From Deltaproteobacteria bacterium (GTDB lineage: Bacteria; Myxococcota; Kuafuiibacteriia; Kuafuiibacteriales; Kuafuiibacteriaceae), in contig JADJPE010000005.1 of assembly GCA_016713425.1 (NCBI GenBank), forward strand, positions 1,860,001 through 1,924,000: DNA of 64,000 nucleotides, read 5' to 3'. Shown here one piece after another: positions 1 through 8,504 of the stretch; position 1 is the first letter of the stretch, and each line of letters begins with the position of its first letter. A program made the translations under genes and the position numbers. The notes beneath the pieces were generated by a model. The model was not told the DNA's origin and ran no database searches. It saw nothing but the letters and a program-made list of their open reading frames with translations.

Positions 1-109
1 CGTGCCGGTCGTGGAATAGGCCTTTAGTTTCTAGCTCTTCACGCAATCCTCGGTGTATGACCAGCGCCATAGCGAGCCGCAGTCGTCGCCGGCCGTCGAG
101 GAGTTTCCA

Positions 110-1000
110 ATGAAGCCGACCCTTTTCGCTCTGCTCATCCTTAGCCTTCCTCTTCTGTGCAGTCCGAGTGTCGCCCGTTCTGCACCTCCGTCATCGAATT
201 CGGAGGCGGATCGTTTCACAGATCTGGTCAAGCGGGGCCTTCGTGCGTATCGCAGCCGAGACTTTGATGAAGCCATTCGTGCGTTCGAGGAAGCTTATGC
301 GCTTCGCGCTGAGCCGGAGCTTCTGTACAACGCCGCCCGATCTCACGAGAAGGCGCTGCACGTGGACGAAGCCATCAAGGCGTATGAGACGTTCGTGCGT
401 CTGCCCGGGTCGACGGCAGACCTGAGAGCCACAGCGCTTTCATCGCTGGCCGCCCTGAAGAGAGAGCGCCGAGCACGATCGGTCTCCCAACCCGAGACCT
501 CACAGGATGAGGATGGCGCGGCCCGCGAGGGGCCGTCGGTCGAGGCCGGACGAACCGCCGACTCTCCCAGCAACCCCGCGCCTTCGAACCGAACCGACTC
601 GGGGACGTTGGGCTTGGTGCCCTCGCCTACGTCGCCAGGTGACGGGCTCACCGTCGGAAGCGAGTTGCGGACGGGTCCGGATCACGCCCTAGAGTGGAGC
701 CTCATCGGCGGCGGTACCATCGTCGCTGCGGTGGGCGCCGTGTTTGGCGTCGTCGCTCTTGGTCGGAGCTCAGACTTCGAGACGGAGGTCCAGCCCGAAC
801 GCAAAGATCGTGCGCGCACCGCTGCACAGCGAAGTGCGCTCGTCGCCGATATTCTCATAGGCGCGGGGATCGCTTCGGCGGCGACGGGGACCGTGCTGAT
901 GTTTCTCGGTTCCGACGACGAACCTTCGAGCGAAGGCCTTGCGTTGACCCCGACTGCGAGTGCTCGTTTCGTAGGGGTCAATCTGACGGGTGGTTTTTGA
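110..1000 (+). CDS. Secreted TPR protein with C-terminal membrane segments
   Basis: A 296-residue protein starting at ATG 110, which is preceded by GAGGAG (98-103) with a 6-nt spacer and begins a good signal peptide (MKPTLFALLILSLPLL, cleavage near ARSA). An in-frame ATG 19 codons upstream has no such support. Residues about 30-120 form tetratricopeptide-type helices (motif RAYRSRDFDEAIRAFEEAY). A Pro/Ser/Thr-rich linker follows, then two hydrophobic segments (about 195-215 and 255-275). This signal-TPR-linker-two-helix layout is common in myxobacterial envelope proteins of unknown role. The TPRs should bind a protein partner in the periplasm or at the membrane, but the partner cannot be named. 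The gene is convergent with the DUF3626 gene. Confidence 0.8.
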   Translation: MKPTLFALLILSLPLLCSPSVARSAPPSSNSEADRFTDLVKRGLRAYRSRDFDEAIRAFEEAYALRAEPELLYNAARSHEKALHVDEAIKAYETFVRLPGSTADLRATALSSLAALKRERRARSVSQPETSQDEDGAAREGPSVEAGRTADSPSNPAPSNRTDSGTLGLVPSPTSPGDGLTVGSELRTGPDHALEWSLIGGGTIVAAVGAVFGVVALGRSSDFETEVQPERKDRARTAAQRSALVADILIGAGIASAATGTVLMFLGSDDEPSSEGLALTPTASARFVGVNLTGGF

Positions 1001-1011
1001 AACGCGTGGCG

Positions 1012-2559
1012 CTAGCGCCGTCCGACCGGGCTCGGCTGGTCGCCGTCGACATGGATCTCATAGCGATCGTGCCATGAAACTGGAAAGCCGTTTGTCTCGG
1101 CCCAGCTTCGCATCTTCGCTTCGAAGGGCGTACCGAGATAGTCGGCGTCGATGACGAGCCGCTGGACGTCTTTCGCGAAATCGATGGGGCCGTGGACCTG
1201 AGCCTCTATGTACGGGTACCAGTCGCTGCTTGCCGAGCCGTCGTAACCCAGGGCGACGCTGCAAACGTCCCTGAAGCGTTGATCGGGTAGCCCGGCGAGG
1301 ACGTGTGCAAAGCTCTCCGCCGTGCCGACGTCCGCTGCGCGCGCGCACGACGAATCGCCCGGTGTGAGCGTCGTACGATTGCGGATGCCTCGCTTCAGGA
1401 TGACGTAGCAGGCGCCGTAGGATTGGGCTGGGCCGGCTGGCTTCCAACTCGCGTTCATGGCCCCATACTTAGGCCGCTCGGAGGCGATGAGTGGATGGCG
1501 ATGGTAGCCTTGCTCGAAGATCGTCTTCTCCCAGCCATCTCGGCCGCCGCCGGCGTAGGCTGAAGGAGAGCCGCTCGTGATGCCGGTTTCGAATTGGTTG
1601 CGATAGTGCGGATCGACCATGAAGGCATCGATGACGTTCTGATCGCGGCCCACCGCGACGGAGTATTCGAGACTCGTGGAACCCGGCGCGCTCGAGGTGC
1701 CACGGGTCGTTTGTTGAAGAGGTTTGTCGGGTTTGAAATGGACAACGATCGGCGCGACGCTCCGCACGTAGTCGAGCACGAGATCGATCTCGCGCGGTGA
1801 ATAGCCCAGCGCAGCGCCCTTAGTCATCAGGCGTTCGCGCGCTTCGTCGGAGCGCAGCGCGGCCTTGCGTTTCACATCTTCGATGACGGAACGCTGCGTG
1901 CTGTTCAGTCGACTCAGGTCTCCCGACTCGTCGGGACTCGCGAGGTTTGCGTGCGGTCGGTAGATGATCTCGACCGATTTGATCGAAGCGGGCGCGTCGG
2001 AGACCAAAGTAAGCGCACGATTGAGCGCCGCTCCCGCCGGAGCGCCCGCCGGGACGGAGGATGGCAGTTCTTGCCCCTCCATCTCAGCTTTCACGACCGC
2101 CCGCGAGTGTGGGTCCAGCTCAATTTTTGCGGCGAGCACCGAGCCACTGACGAGCTGCCGTGGGACCTCGAACCGCTCGCCGGCCGCTAGAGCCAACCCT
2201 CGTGGATTCTGGGGCGTTCGGAACGTGATGCGCTCGCGCCGCTGCCCGTCGGCGGCTGGGAACAAGAGACTCTCGTAGAGTCCTTTGCGTCCGACCGTGC
2301 GCGGTCGCAGGAAGTCGTCGATGTCGAGGCCGCTGTCCGATGCGGGCGTCGCGGGCATCGGGACCAGCACCTCGCTGAGGCGCCGAATCGCCGCGCGAGC
2401 TTCCGGAGAGGCAAACCGGGGCAGGGTGGTGAGGTGGTCGCGCGCAGCTTCCATCTCGGCCGGCGTAACGAGGCCGTCCCGGTTGCCGGTGTCGGGGAGT
2501 TCATCGATTTGGGTGGCCAAGCCTCGGAGCTCAGCCGGTAGCATTCTTACTGCGACCAT
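1012..2559 (-). CDS. DUF3626 protein with EF-hand-like and beta-sandwich N-terminus
   Basis: A 515-residue protein; ATG 2559 has GAGAGG upstream with a 9-nt spacer. Residues about 18-31 hold a degenerate EF-hand-type loop (TGNRDGLVTPAE). Residues about 110-208 look like a beta-sandwich (ending IKSVEIIYRPHA), and about 215-510 match DUF3626. Conserved marks are SERPKYG (Arg362), TLTPGDSS (Ser403), YIEAQVHG (Glu452) and a terminal VSWHDRYEIHV. The R...S...E order recalls ADP-ribosyltransferase folds, but that is my inference; the family function is unknown. No signal peptide is seen. The C-terminal half is paralogous to the protein at 4105-5481, and the N-terminal half to the one at 2665-4005. 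The stop codon lies inside a 12-bp palindrome (1008-1019). Confidence 0.85.
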   Translation of the reverse strand: MVAVRMLPAELRGLATQIDELPDTGNRDGLVTPAEMEAARDHLTTLPRFASPEARAAIRRLSEVLVPMPATPASDSGLDIDDFLRPRTVGRKGLYESLLFPAADGQRRERITFRTPQNPRGLALAAGERFEVPRQLVSGSVLAAKIELDPHSRAVVKAEMEGQELPSSVPAGAPAGAALNRALTLVSDAPASIKSVEIIYRPHANLASPDESGDLSRLNSTQRSVIEDVKRKAALRSDEARERLMTKGAALGYSPREIDLVLDYVRSVAPIVVHFKPDKPLQQTTRGTSSAPGSTSLEYSVAVGRDQNVIDAFMVDPHYRNQFETGITSGSPSAYAGGGRDGWEKTIFEQGYHRHPLIASERPKYGAMNASWKPAGPAQSYGACYVILKRGIRNRTTLTPGDSSCARAADVGTAESFAHVLAGLPDQRFRDVCSVALGYDGSASSDWYPYIEAQVHGPIDFAKDVQRLVIDADYLGTPFEAKMRSWAETNGFPVSWHDRYEIHVDGDQPSPVGRR

Positions 2560-2664
2560 TTGAAGTAGCCTCTCAACATTGAATTTCGTGTTCCGTCGTC
2601 GAACGCGCTGACACGTTGGCAGAGCGTGTAGTGGCGTCTCCCTGCTGGGGTGCGTCGGCGTTCG

Positions 2665-4005
2665 TTAGTCTTCGAAGTAGACGGCGATCCAATCGACGCG
2701 CGCCCGATCGTTGTCGATCGCTACGCCGAGCTTCCCCGATTCGGACCTCACCTCGCCGAGGTAGCTGAAGGTCTGCGTCTCTGGGCTCTGAACACCTTCT
2801 TGCTGCCCCACGCGGCGGCCGTCCACGACGAGCTGACCCGAGGCATAGCCGGGGCGCGTCCATGTTCCGGACAACATGTCCGTCCAGCGTACCTCGACGC
2901 GTCCGATCTTCCGTCCGCGAAGGGATGGCGGAAGCTCGACCTCGGCCACCCCGCCTGGTTCGATGATGCGATTGACCTCGAAGCGAGCCGATGCTGCGGT
3001 CGAGGCGGGGTCCGCGACGTAGCGTACACGAACGCCGCGCAAGGTAATTGGATGGTTCTCGCCCAGCGGATTCCGGGCGAAGAAGCGAAGTTGGAGCTTC
3101 TCGGCGGTCGGACCTCCAAGGTCGTGGGCGTTGTCAACTTCGTTGGCGTCGACGAATCGGGTACGATCGATCTTTCGCGCTTCGCCGTGTTCGTTCACCA
3201 GGTACGTGTCGCAATAGACCCCGTCGAGGTAAAAGGGCTTGTCTTCCTCCGACCGCCGCCCACTTGGGTCGGGCACCGAGTAGGAGGCCGTCCAAAGGCT
3301 TTCGATCTGATCGATCCCTTGGCCTGCCCGGTACGGCGAGAGCGAGAGCTCGTAGGTCTCGCCGGCGCGGATGGTTCGATTGATCGGGAACTCGTCGGTC
3401 GTCTCCGAGAGGGACGGCACATGGTAGTACACGTCGATTGACCCGACCTGTGCCGCGCGATCGGCCTGGATCATGAGCGGGCCATGAAGAGGTGTCGCCT
3501 CTTCGCGGCCTGTCGCAAGGGGGTCATTCGTCGGGATTTGCGTTCCACCGATGGTTACGCGCGGGCGCGCGAGGGCGGCCCCGGTTGTGGTTCCGGTCAG
3601 TGTTGCTCGAGCCGCGACAACGCCCGCACCTTCGAGCGCTCGCGGAACCTCGATCGCGGTACGTCCATCCACGCGCTGGCCCGCCGGGAACTCGATCCGT
3701 TCGCGCTGAATCCCGCCGACGGCCGGGAACACCGTGCTGAGCGCCGCGCCGTCTGGACCTTCCGCGCGAACGGTCGACAGATGCCCTTCGCCCGAGATGC
3801 CTTCCAGGTGATGCGCGAGCGCGGCCAAGGAAGTCCGGTCGAGATGCGACGAAGAAGAGGGCTCGTGACCGTCGACGATGGCCGTCGCTTGCGCCACCTC
3901 GGCCGCCGTTACGCCGCCGTCGCGATTTCCGACACCAGAAAGCTGATCCACCTGCTGCGCGACGGCGCGTAGGCCGTCGGGCAGGGTTCGATTGCGCACA
4001 AACAC
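2665..4005 (-). CDS. Beta-sandwich protein sharing its N-terminus with the DUF3626 neighbour
   Basis: About 446 residues if translation begins at GTG 4005. The open frame extends to ATG 4209, but that stretch is Arg-rich, overlaps the divergent gene and has no homology to the neighbour; the start is uncertain. Residues about 7-30 (LPDGLRAVAQQVDQL, then GNRDGGVTAAE) align with the start of the 1012-2559 protein and again give a degenerate EF-hand loop. A beta-sandwich shared with that protein follows (ends VGSIDVYYHVPS). The rest is beta-rich and unique, closing with DRARVDWIAVYFED, and has no catalytic motif I can see. It may be a structural or binding protein built from the same N-terminal module. 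Function not recognised. Confidence 0.7.
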   Translation of the reverse strand: MFVRNRTLPDGLRAVAQQVDQLSGVGNRDGGVTAAEVAQATAIVDGHEPSSSSHLDRTSLAALAHHLEGISGEGHLSTVRAEGPDGAALSTVFPAVGGIQRERIEFPAGQRVDGRTAIEVPRALEGAGVVAARATLTGTTTGAALARPRVTIGGTQIPTNDPLATGREEATPLHGPLMIQADRAAQVGSIDVYYHVPSLSETTDEFPINRTIRAGETYELSLSPYRAGQGIDQIESLWTASYSVPDPSGRRSEEDKPFYLDGVYCDTYLVNEHGEARKIDRTRFVDANEVDNAHDLGGPTAEKLQLRFFARNPLGENHPITLRGVRVRYVADPASTAASARFEVNRIIEPGGVAEVELPPSLRGRKIGRVEVRWTDMLSGTWTRPGYASGQLVVDGRRVGQQEGVQSPETQTFSYLGEVRSESGKLGVAIDNDRARVDWIAVYFED

Positions 4006-4104
4006 GTCGTTCTTATCGGCGCCCAGTGAACCGGCGTTGCGAGAAGCAACGATGCGTGGTCGTGGCGATTTGAGCACTCCGGCTGATTCGCGCGCGATAA
4101 CGCC

Positions 4105-5481
4105 ATGATGGAGATTCGAGGCGCGCCGACCGACCGAACGATGGTGACGACGGCGCTGGATTGGGCTGATTCCGAATCCCCGCCCACGGTATCCGCACGC
4201 CCGCCGCATGGAGTCCCTTCACCCGAAGCAGGCTCAAGCCGAGGAGCGGGCTCAGGCGCAGGGGCGGGGTCTGCAGCAGGGGCGGGGTCTGCAGCAGGGG
4301 CGGGGTCTGCAGCAGGGGCGGGGTCTGCAGCAGGGGCGGGCGCGGGGGGCGCAGCCGCGGGCGCGTGGTTTTCCGAGGACCGCTTCGAGCTCAATGCGCG
4401 TGAAGGGCGCACCTTTTCGGCCGACCGACTGCCCCCCAGCGCGTCCCGAGGTGCGACCGGTCGCAGAAGTGGGGTTCGCGGAACGGGACAGAGTACCGCC
4501 CAGACGGCGCGAGGACCGGCGAGCGGGACATCGAGCTCCTCCGCCGCATCGAGGGTCGGCGGAAACGCCCCGGTTCGAGATCTCCGGCTCAACGACACAC
4601 AGAGGCGTGCGCTGGCGACGTTTGAGGCGCAAGCGGGCGAACGGTCGGCGGCCGCCCATCCATTGCTTCTCGAGAAGCTTCGGCGACTGGGCTTTGCGGC
4701 CGCTGACCTCCAACGACTCCTCGACTATGCGTTGCAGGCTGAGGTCACGATCACCTTTCAGCCTGAGAAGGCGATCGATCCGAGTCGCATGGTCACGGAT
4801 CAGCCTCCGGCGGGCTCACACGTGATCGATGCGATGCTCGTGCAGTCCTCTTATCTGAACCAGTTCGAGACCGGCATATCGGGGGGGAATCTGTCGACAT
4901 CGGAAGGCGGGAACCGTGACGAGATGGAGCGTCGGTTCTTTGGGGGTGCGTACCACGAGCATTCTCTCGTGCCGAGCGAACGGCCGAAGTACGGCGTGCT
5001 CAATCTTCCGAATGTTGGCTACGGTGGCGGTGGGACTCAATACGGCGACGCTTACTTCGTACTCAAGAATGACCTCAAGACGCGCATGACGTTCTCGCCG
5101 GATGATTCGTCGCAATCGCGACCCGAAGAGCTCGGTACGATCCACGCGCTCGAGCACGTCCTGAACGATCTCTCGGACGAAGATCTGCGCATGATCATGG
5201 AGGTCGCCCTTGGGCGGCGCGAACGAGGAACCCGGATCCAGCGCAATGAGTTTGGCTACGTCGAGGCTCAAATCCACGGACCCATCGATTACTCGCGGGA
5301 TGTCGAGCGACTCGTTGCGTCCGAGAAATACCGGGGGTCGCCGACCGGCGACAAGCTACGCGCCTTCTGCGCGAAAAACGGCATCGACCTGGTCTGGCGA
5401 TCGGCGACCACGCGGCTTGATTTTGGCCCGACGGGAAGCTCCACGCTCGTCGACGTGGACACCTTCACCCCAGATCGGTGA
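4105..5481 (+). CDS. DUF3626 protein with Gly/Ala repeat N-terminus
   Basis: A 458-residue protein from ATG 4105; ATG 4141 is an alternative, and no convincing ribosome-binding site marks either. The first 170 residues are low complexity, with a Gly-Ala-Gly-Ser-Ala-Ala tract encoded by four exact 18-bp repeats. DUF3626 covers about 165-445. It carries the same landmarks as the paralogue at 1012-2559: ERPKYG (Arg293), TFSPDDSS, YVEAQIHG (Glu387) and DLVWR near the end. The shared region VIDAMLVQSSYLNQFETGI corresponds to VIDAFMVDPHYRNQFETGI there. It lacks the EF-hand and beta-sandwich module. Biochemical role unknown. It is divergent from the 2665-4005 gene. Confidence 0.8.
   Translation: MMEIRGAPTDRTMVTTALDWADSESPPTVSARPPHGVPSPEAGSSRGAGSGAGAGSAAGAGSAAGAGSAAGAGSAAGAGAGGAAAGAWFSEDRFELNAREGRTFSADRLPPSASRGATGRRSGVRGTGQSTAQTARGPASGTSSSSAASRVGGNAPVRDLRLNDTQRRALATFEAQAGERSAAAHPLLLEKLRRLGFAAADLQRLLDYALQAEVTITFQPEKAIDPSRMVTDQPPAGSHVIDAMLVQSSYLNQFETGISGGNLSTSEGGNRDEMERRFFGGAYHEHSLVPSERPKYGVLNLPNVGYGGGGTQYGDAYFVLKNDLKTRMTFSPDDSSQSRPEELGTIHALEHVLNDLSDEDLRMIMEVALGRRERGTRIQRNEFGYVEAQIHGPIDYSRDVERLVASEKYRGSPTGDKLRAFCAKNGIDLVWRSATTRLDFGPTGSSTLVDVDTFTPDR
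4261..4332 (+). repeat. Tandem repeat, 18 bp x 4, in frame
   Basis: Four identical copies of ggggcggggtctgcagca at 4261-4278, 4279-4296, 4297-4314 and 4315-4332, with partial copies on both sides. The unit is a multiple of three, so copy-number change would lengthen or shorten the Gly/Ala/Ser linker of the DUF3626 protein without a frameshift. Confidence 0.97.
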
Positions 5482-5521
5482 TGGATAGACCGGGAAGGCG
5501 GTGCGGCGTCGTGATCGCGCG

Positions 5522-6295
5522 CTACGCGTCGTGCGAGTGCGAGAGGCGTCGCAAGCCCAGCTCAATGGGCGCGCTCCCAAAGGGGGAATCCGTGCTCGGT
5601 TCTCGCGGCATTTGGTGCTCGTCGGCGAGGCGCATGGCCTCCATGAGAAGGTATTGCCAAGGAAGATCGACTGTTCTCCCAGCTACGGTGGGCAGAGGGC
5701 GCGTATGAAAGGCGCCCTTCTTTTGGCGAAGGATTTGGTACACCGCGTCTGTACCGCGAACGTCGTTGGTCGACGCGTGCACGATTTCTCCGTCGACGAT
5801 ATGGAGAACGCCGAAGTTCTCGCCGCTCGAGATGCGAAGCGCGATCGTGCGCCGGTTGAGGCACAACATCTGAACGACGTCCGTTGCATCCAAGAGCCCG
5901 AGGTTTCCAGAGAGAGAATCCTGAAACCGCAGGGCTTGACGAATCGGACCTCGTAGCCTGTCGCTCTCGAACGGCTTCTGCACGAGATCTAGACAACCGA
6001 GGCGAAACGCCTTGTCGTCTGAGTGAGGTGTCTTCGACGTCGTTGTTGCGATGACGCGGGTGGCCGGTGATAGGCTCGTGGCTCGGGGCAGCCAATCGAC
6101 GCGTCTTCTTCGGGTTGGCGGATGCACATCGGTGACCAAGACGTCGATCGGGGTCTCGGACATGATGGCTTCGGCGACCTCGGCCGAAAACGCGACCAGT
6201 ACGTCGTACTCTGCGTTGTCTCCGTAGAGCGCTTGGGTCAGCTCAGATACGAAGGGCTTGTCGCCGTCGACGATGAGTATCTTTCCTCGCCGCAT
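5522..6295 (-). CDS. Response regulator with DUF4388 (PatA-like) output domain
   Basis: A 257-residue protein. ATG 6295 has AGGAG five bases upstream and is preferred to the in-frame GTG at 6301. Residues 5-120 form a receiver: KILIVDGD acid pocket, phospho-acceptor Asp56 in VLVTDVHPP, and the conserved Lys in LVQKPF. Residues about 130-230 match DUF4388 (SGNLGLLDATDVVQMLCLN, then IVDGEIVHA), a domain usually attached to receivers or kinases in Deltaproteobacteria. There is no DNA-binding domain, so output is probably by protein contact. No histidine kinase is adjacent. It lies downstream of the coiled-coil and OmpA-like genes, separated from them by about 180 bp that contains a short repeat. 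Confidence 0.88.
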   Translation of the reverse strand: MRRGKILIVDGDKPFVSELTQALYGDNAEYDVLVAFSAEVAEAIMSETPIDVLVTDVHPPTRRRRVDWLPRATSLSPATRVIATTTSKTPHSDDKAFRLGCLDLVQKPFESDRLRGPIRQALRFQDSLSGNLGLLDATDVVQMLCLNRRTIALRISSGENFGVLHIVDGEIVHASTNDVRGTDAVYQILRQKKGAFHTRPLPTVAGRTVDLPWQYLLMEAMRLADEHQMPREPSTDSPFGSAPIELGLRRLSHSHDA

Positions 6296-6434
6296 GTGCA
6301 CTCCTGACGTTCGTTCGATGCCGCGCTTGCCTTATCGCTCGACGCTTACGTCCGTTGCGCTTGAGTACCTGGATTCGCCTCCGGAGGGAACCCTCTTGGA
6401 GCTGGTCACAACAAAAGCGTTCAGCGCCTCCCCG

Positions 6435-6470
6435 AGTTTGCGGTCAAGTTTGCGGTCAAGTTTGCGGTCG
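6435..6470. repeat. Tandem repeat, 12 bp x 3, intergenic
   Basis: Three copies of agtttgcggtca (the last ends in g) lie between the coiled-coil gene and the response regulator gene, with their start about 140 bp upstream of the regulator ATG. Direct repeats at this place could be an operator, but they could equally be a small slippage array. Confidence 0.85.
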
Positions 6471-6482
6471 AGAAATGACAGT

Positions 6483-7727
6483 CTACGAGGCGTCTTGGGA
6501 GGGCTCGAGCAACCCCTGTTGTGCGCGCAGGCGAATGAGGAGCCCGCGTGTTCGGCTGTTCTCTTCCTCGAGGTGTCTGTTTCGCCGTAGCAGCGATTCG
6601 TGGTTGGCTCTTGCTGACTGTAGAGCTACGCGCAGCGCGTCGTTTTCCAATCGGAGCTGACCGACGAGGGTGCGGGCTCGCTCAAAGTCGCCCAGCGCAC
6701 GGAGGTTGCGATCGTGTTGGTCCTTGAGTTCGGCGAGGCTTGCGACCCGTGTTGCGAGCCCTTGGCCGCCCGAACCCTCCTGAGGCGCAACGAAGCTTGT
6801 GACCACGCGGGCTTTTGCCTCGGCGAGTTGGGTCTCGGATTCCTCGTGTTTTCTGCGGAGATCTGCAAGCTCTTCGGCGAGGCGCCTGCAAGTCTGGTCG
6901 GCATCGGACTGTCGCTTCTCGGCCTCCGCAAGCTTGGCGGCCGTGGCCTCGAGGCGCCGTTCGCTCTCCCAGCACTGGGCTTCGACCGCAGCCTGCTCAC
7001 GCGCGCGCTGGCGGGCGGCGATGTTGAGGCGACCCACTTCGGCCGCAGCATCCTTCAATGCTTTGGCCGCCGACCGTGCCTCCGCCTCAGCGCGCTCGGC
7101 GCGTTCAGTCAGCCGCACGACGTCCGCCCGCAGCGTGACCTGCCGGGACGTGAGGCTGTCAGCGCGCTGCGCTCGCTCGCGAAGCGCCTCATTGTCACGA
7201 CGTGCATGCATGAGCGACTGCTCGAGATGCTTTCGATCGAGCTCGAGCTTAGCGACCTCGTCTTCGAGACGACTCTTTTCGAGACAGGCTTCGGAGAGCC
7301 ATTCCTCCGTGGCCTCAAGCCGCGTCTCGATCGCCACCGCGTAGTGGAGACTGGGAGTCGGATTGGGAGTCGGATCGAGAGTCGGATTGAGACTTGGATT
7401 CGGATTGGCACGCGGAGCGATGTCGGGGCTCTCCAGATACTCGACGTTATCGAGCTCAATGATGACCATGTCTTCGCCGGGCAGACGACGAGTTGCAGGC
7501 GAAGTTCGCTGAATCTCCCGGCGACCGAATGAGGGCGGACGTGCACGGTCGCGGTCGGAGGTGGTCGTGTCGTCGGGGAGTCGTAGGACCGAGTGCTCAT
7601 CGACGGTCTCGAACTCGACCTCGAGGAGACTGAGCTGACGCAGCCGGCCGATCGCATATCCGCTCAGGAGGAAGAGGGCCGCACCAAGCAGGGAGAATAG
7701 GGCAAATATCGTGTTTGCGTGCTGCAT
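6483..7727 (-). CDS. Membrane-anchored coiled-coil protein
   Basis: A 414-residue protein; ATG 7727 is preceded by GAGG with a 7-nt spacer. One transmembrane helix near the N-terminus (FALFSLLGAALFLLSGYAIG, about 8-27) is followed by a Pro/Asn-rich linker (about 80-125). From about 130 to 400 there is an almost uninterrupted Glu/Arg/Ala-rich heptad region (for example LTERAERAEAEARSAAKAL), a long coiled coil. No enzymatic motif is visible. It starts 32 bp after the OmpA-like gene ends and is probably cotranscribed with it. A bitopic coiled-coil protein next to a peptidoglycan-binding-type protein suggests an envelope-spanning or scaffolding role, which is inference. Confidence 0.8.
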   Translation of the reverse strand: MQHANTIFALFSLLGAALFLLSGYAIGRLRQLSLLEVEFETVDEHSVLRLPDDTTTSDRDRARPPSFGRREIQRTSPATRRLPGEDMVIIELDNVEYLESPDIAPRANPNPSLNPTLDPTPNPTPSLHYAVAIETRLEATEEWLSEACLEKSRLEDEVAKLELDRKHLEQSLMHARRDNEALRERAQRADSLTSRQVTLRADVVRLTERAERAEAEARSAAKALKDAAAEVGRLNIAARQRAREQAAVEAQCWESERRLEATAAKLAEAEKRQSDADQTCRRLAEELADLRRKHEESETQLAEAKARVVTSFVAPQEGSGGQGLATRVASLAELKDQHDRNLRALGDFERARTLVGQLRLENDALRVALQSARANHESLLRRNRHLEEENSRTRGLLIRLRAQQGLLEPSQDAS

Positions 7728-7759
7728 ATCGATGCCTCACTGGTCTGACTTTGCGCGCA

Positions 7760-8365
7760 TCATTCGTGGCGACGCCATCGGAGGTCGACGCGACGCTGCT
7801 GCGCCCGGGCGCGAGGCGTTGTCGCTGCACCCGTCGATGTCGAGGCCGCCCCGAGGCCTTTCGCTTCGATGCGCGACGCTTCAATCCCGTGCCCTTCGAG
7901 GACGCGCTTCACGCTGTGGGCACGCCGGCGGCTCAGGTCGAGATTGTAGGCCGTCGGGCCTAACGGATCTGCATGGCCGATGACGGCCAGCGCGAGCTTT
8001 GGTTGGCCGTTCATGGCTGCTGCGACCGTTCGGAGGAATGTGCGGCCACGGGATCCGACCGTCGATGTGTTGAACCCGAAGTAGATGGCCTCGAGTGCGG
8101 GCGGTGCGGGCGGTGCGGGGCGTGGGGGCGACACTTGCGTGCTGGCGGTCGGGTCCGTCGCTTTCATGGGTGGCGTGACCGGGCCCGTTGGCGCCTTGGG
8201 TGTCATCGCCATGGTTCGAGGTTTGGTCCGAGCGAAGGGCGCTGGCTGTTCACCGCGTGCGAAGGCGGCCGGTGCGAGATAGGTGCTCAAGTAAGCGATG
8301 TCGAGGAGGCCGAATACGGCGGTCGCTAGGGCGAGAATCTTCAGGCGTGCGCGCAACTTGGTCAT
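7760..8365 (-). CDS. OmpA-family peptidoglycan-binding protein
   Basis: A 201-residue protein. The N-terminus has a basic stretch and a hydrophobic segment (KILALATAVFGLLDIAYLS), either a signal peptide or an anchor. A Pro/Thr-rich linker runs from about 40 to 90. Residues about 95-200 are an OmpA C-terminal-like domain: YFGFNTSTVGSRGRTFL, then VIGHADPLGPTAYNLDLSRR with the Asp and Arg that bind diaminopimelate in this family, then RIEAKGLGAA. It lacks a beta-barrel, so it should tether an inner-membrane or periplasmic assembly to the cell wall. First gene of the minus-strand unit and divergent from the DUF481 gene. No strong ribosome-binding site at ATG 8365. Confidence 0.85.
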   Translation of the reverse strand: MTKLRARLKILALATAVFGLLDIAYLSTYLAPAAFARGEQPAPFARTKPRTMAMTPKAPTGPVTPPMKATDPTASTQVSPPRPAPPAPPALEAIYFGFNTSTVGSRGRTFLRTVAAAMNGQPKLALAVIGHADPLGPTAYNLDLSRRRAHSVKRVLEGHGIEASRIEAKGLGAASTSTGAATTPRARAQQRRVDLRWRRHE

Positions 8366-8504
8366 CGGAGGAGAACTCGTTCTTGGCCGAGCCGCGGGAA
8401 GCTAGCGCACTTCGTTTGTGCCTGGGAAGAAACAACGGGTCGACCGAATGGCCGATGCGGCTTTGCATCAGGCGTTCCCCCTCGACCTCTGGGGTTGACG
8501 GGTC

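Noticed and set aside
1008..1019. Palindrome GGCGCTAGCGCC between two convergent genes as a terminator
   Set aside because: Twelve bases with no loop cannot form a usual terminator hairpin and there is no T-tract.
2650..3441. Plus-strand frame opposite the 2665-4005 gene
   Set aside because: It mirrors that gene; the minus frame carries the paralogy with the neighbour and the better codon pattern.
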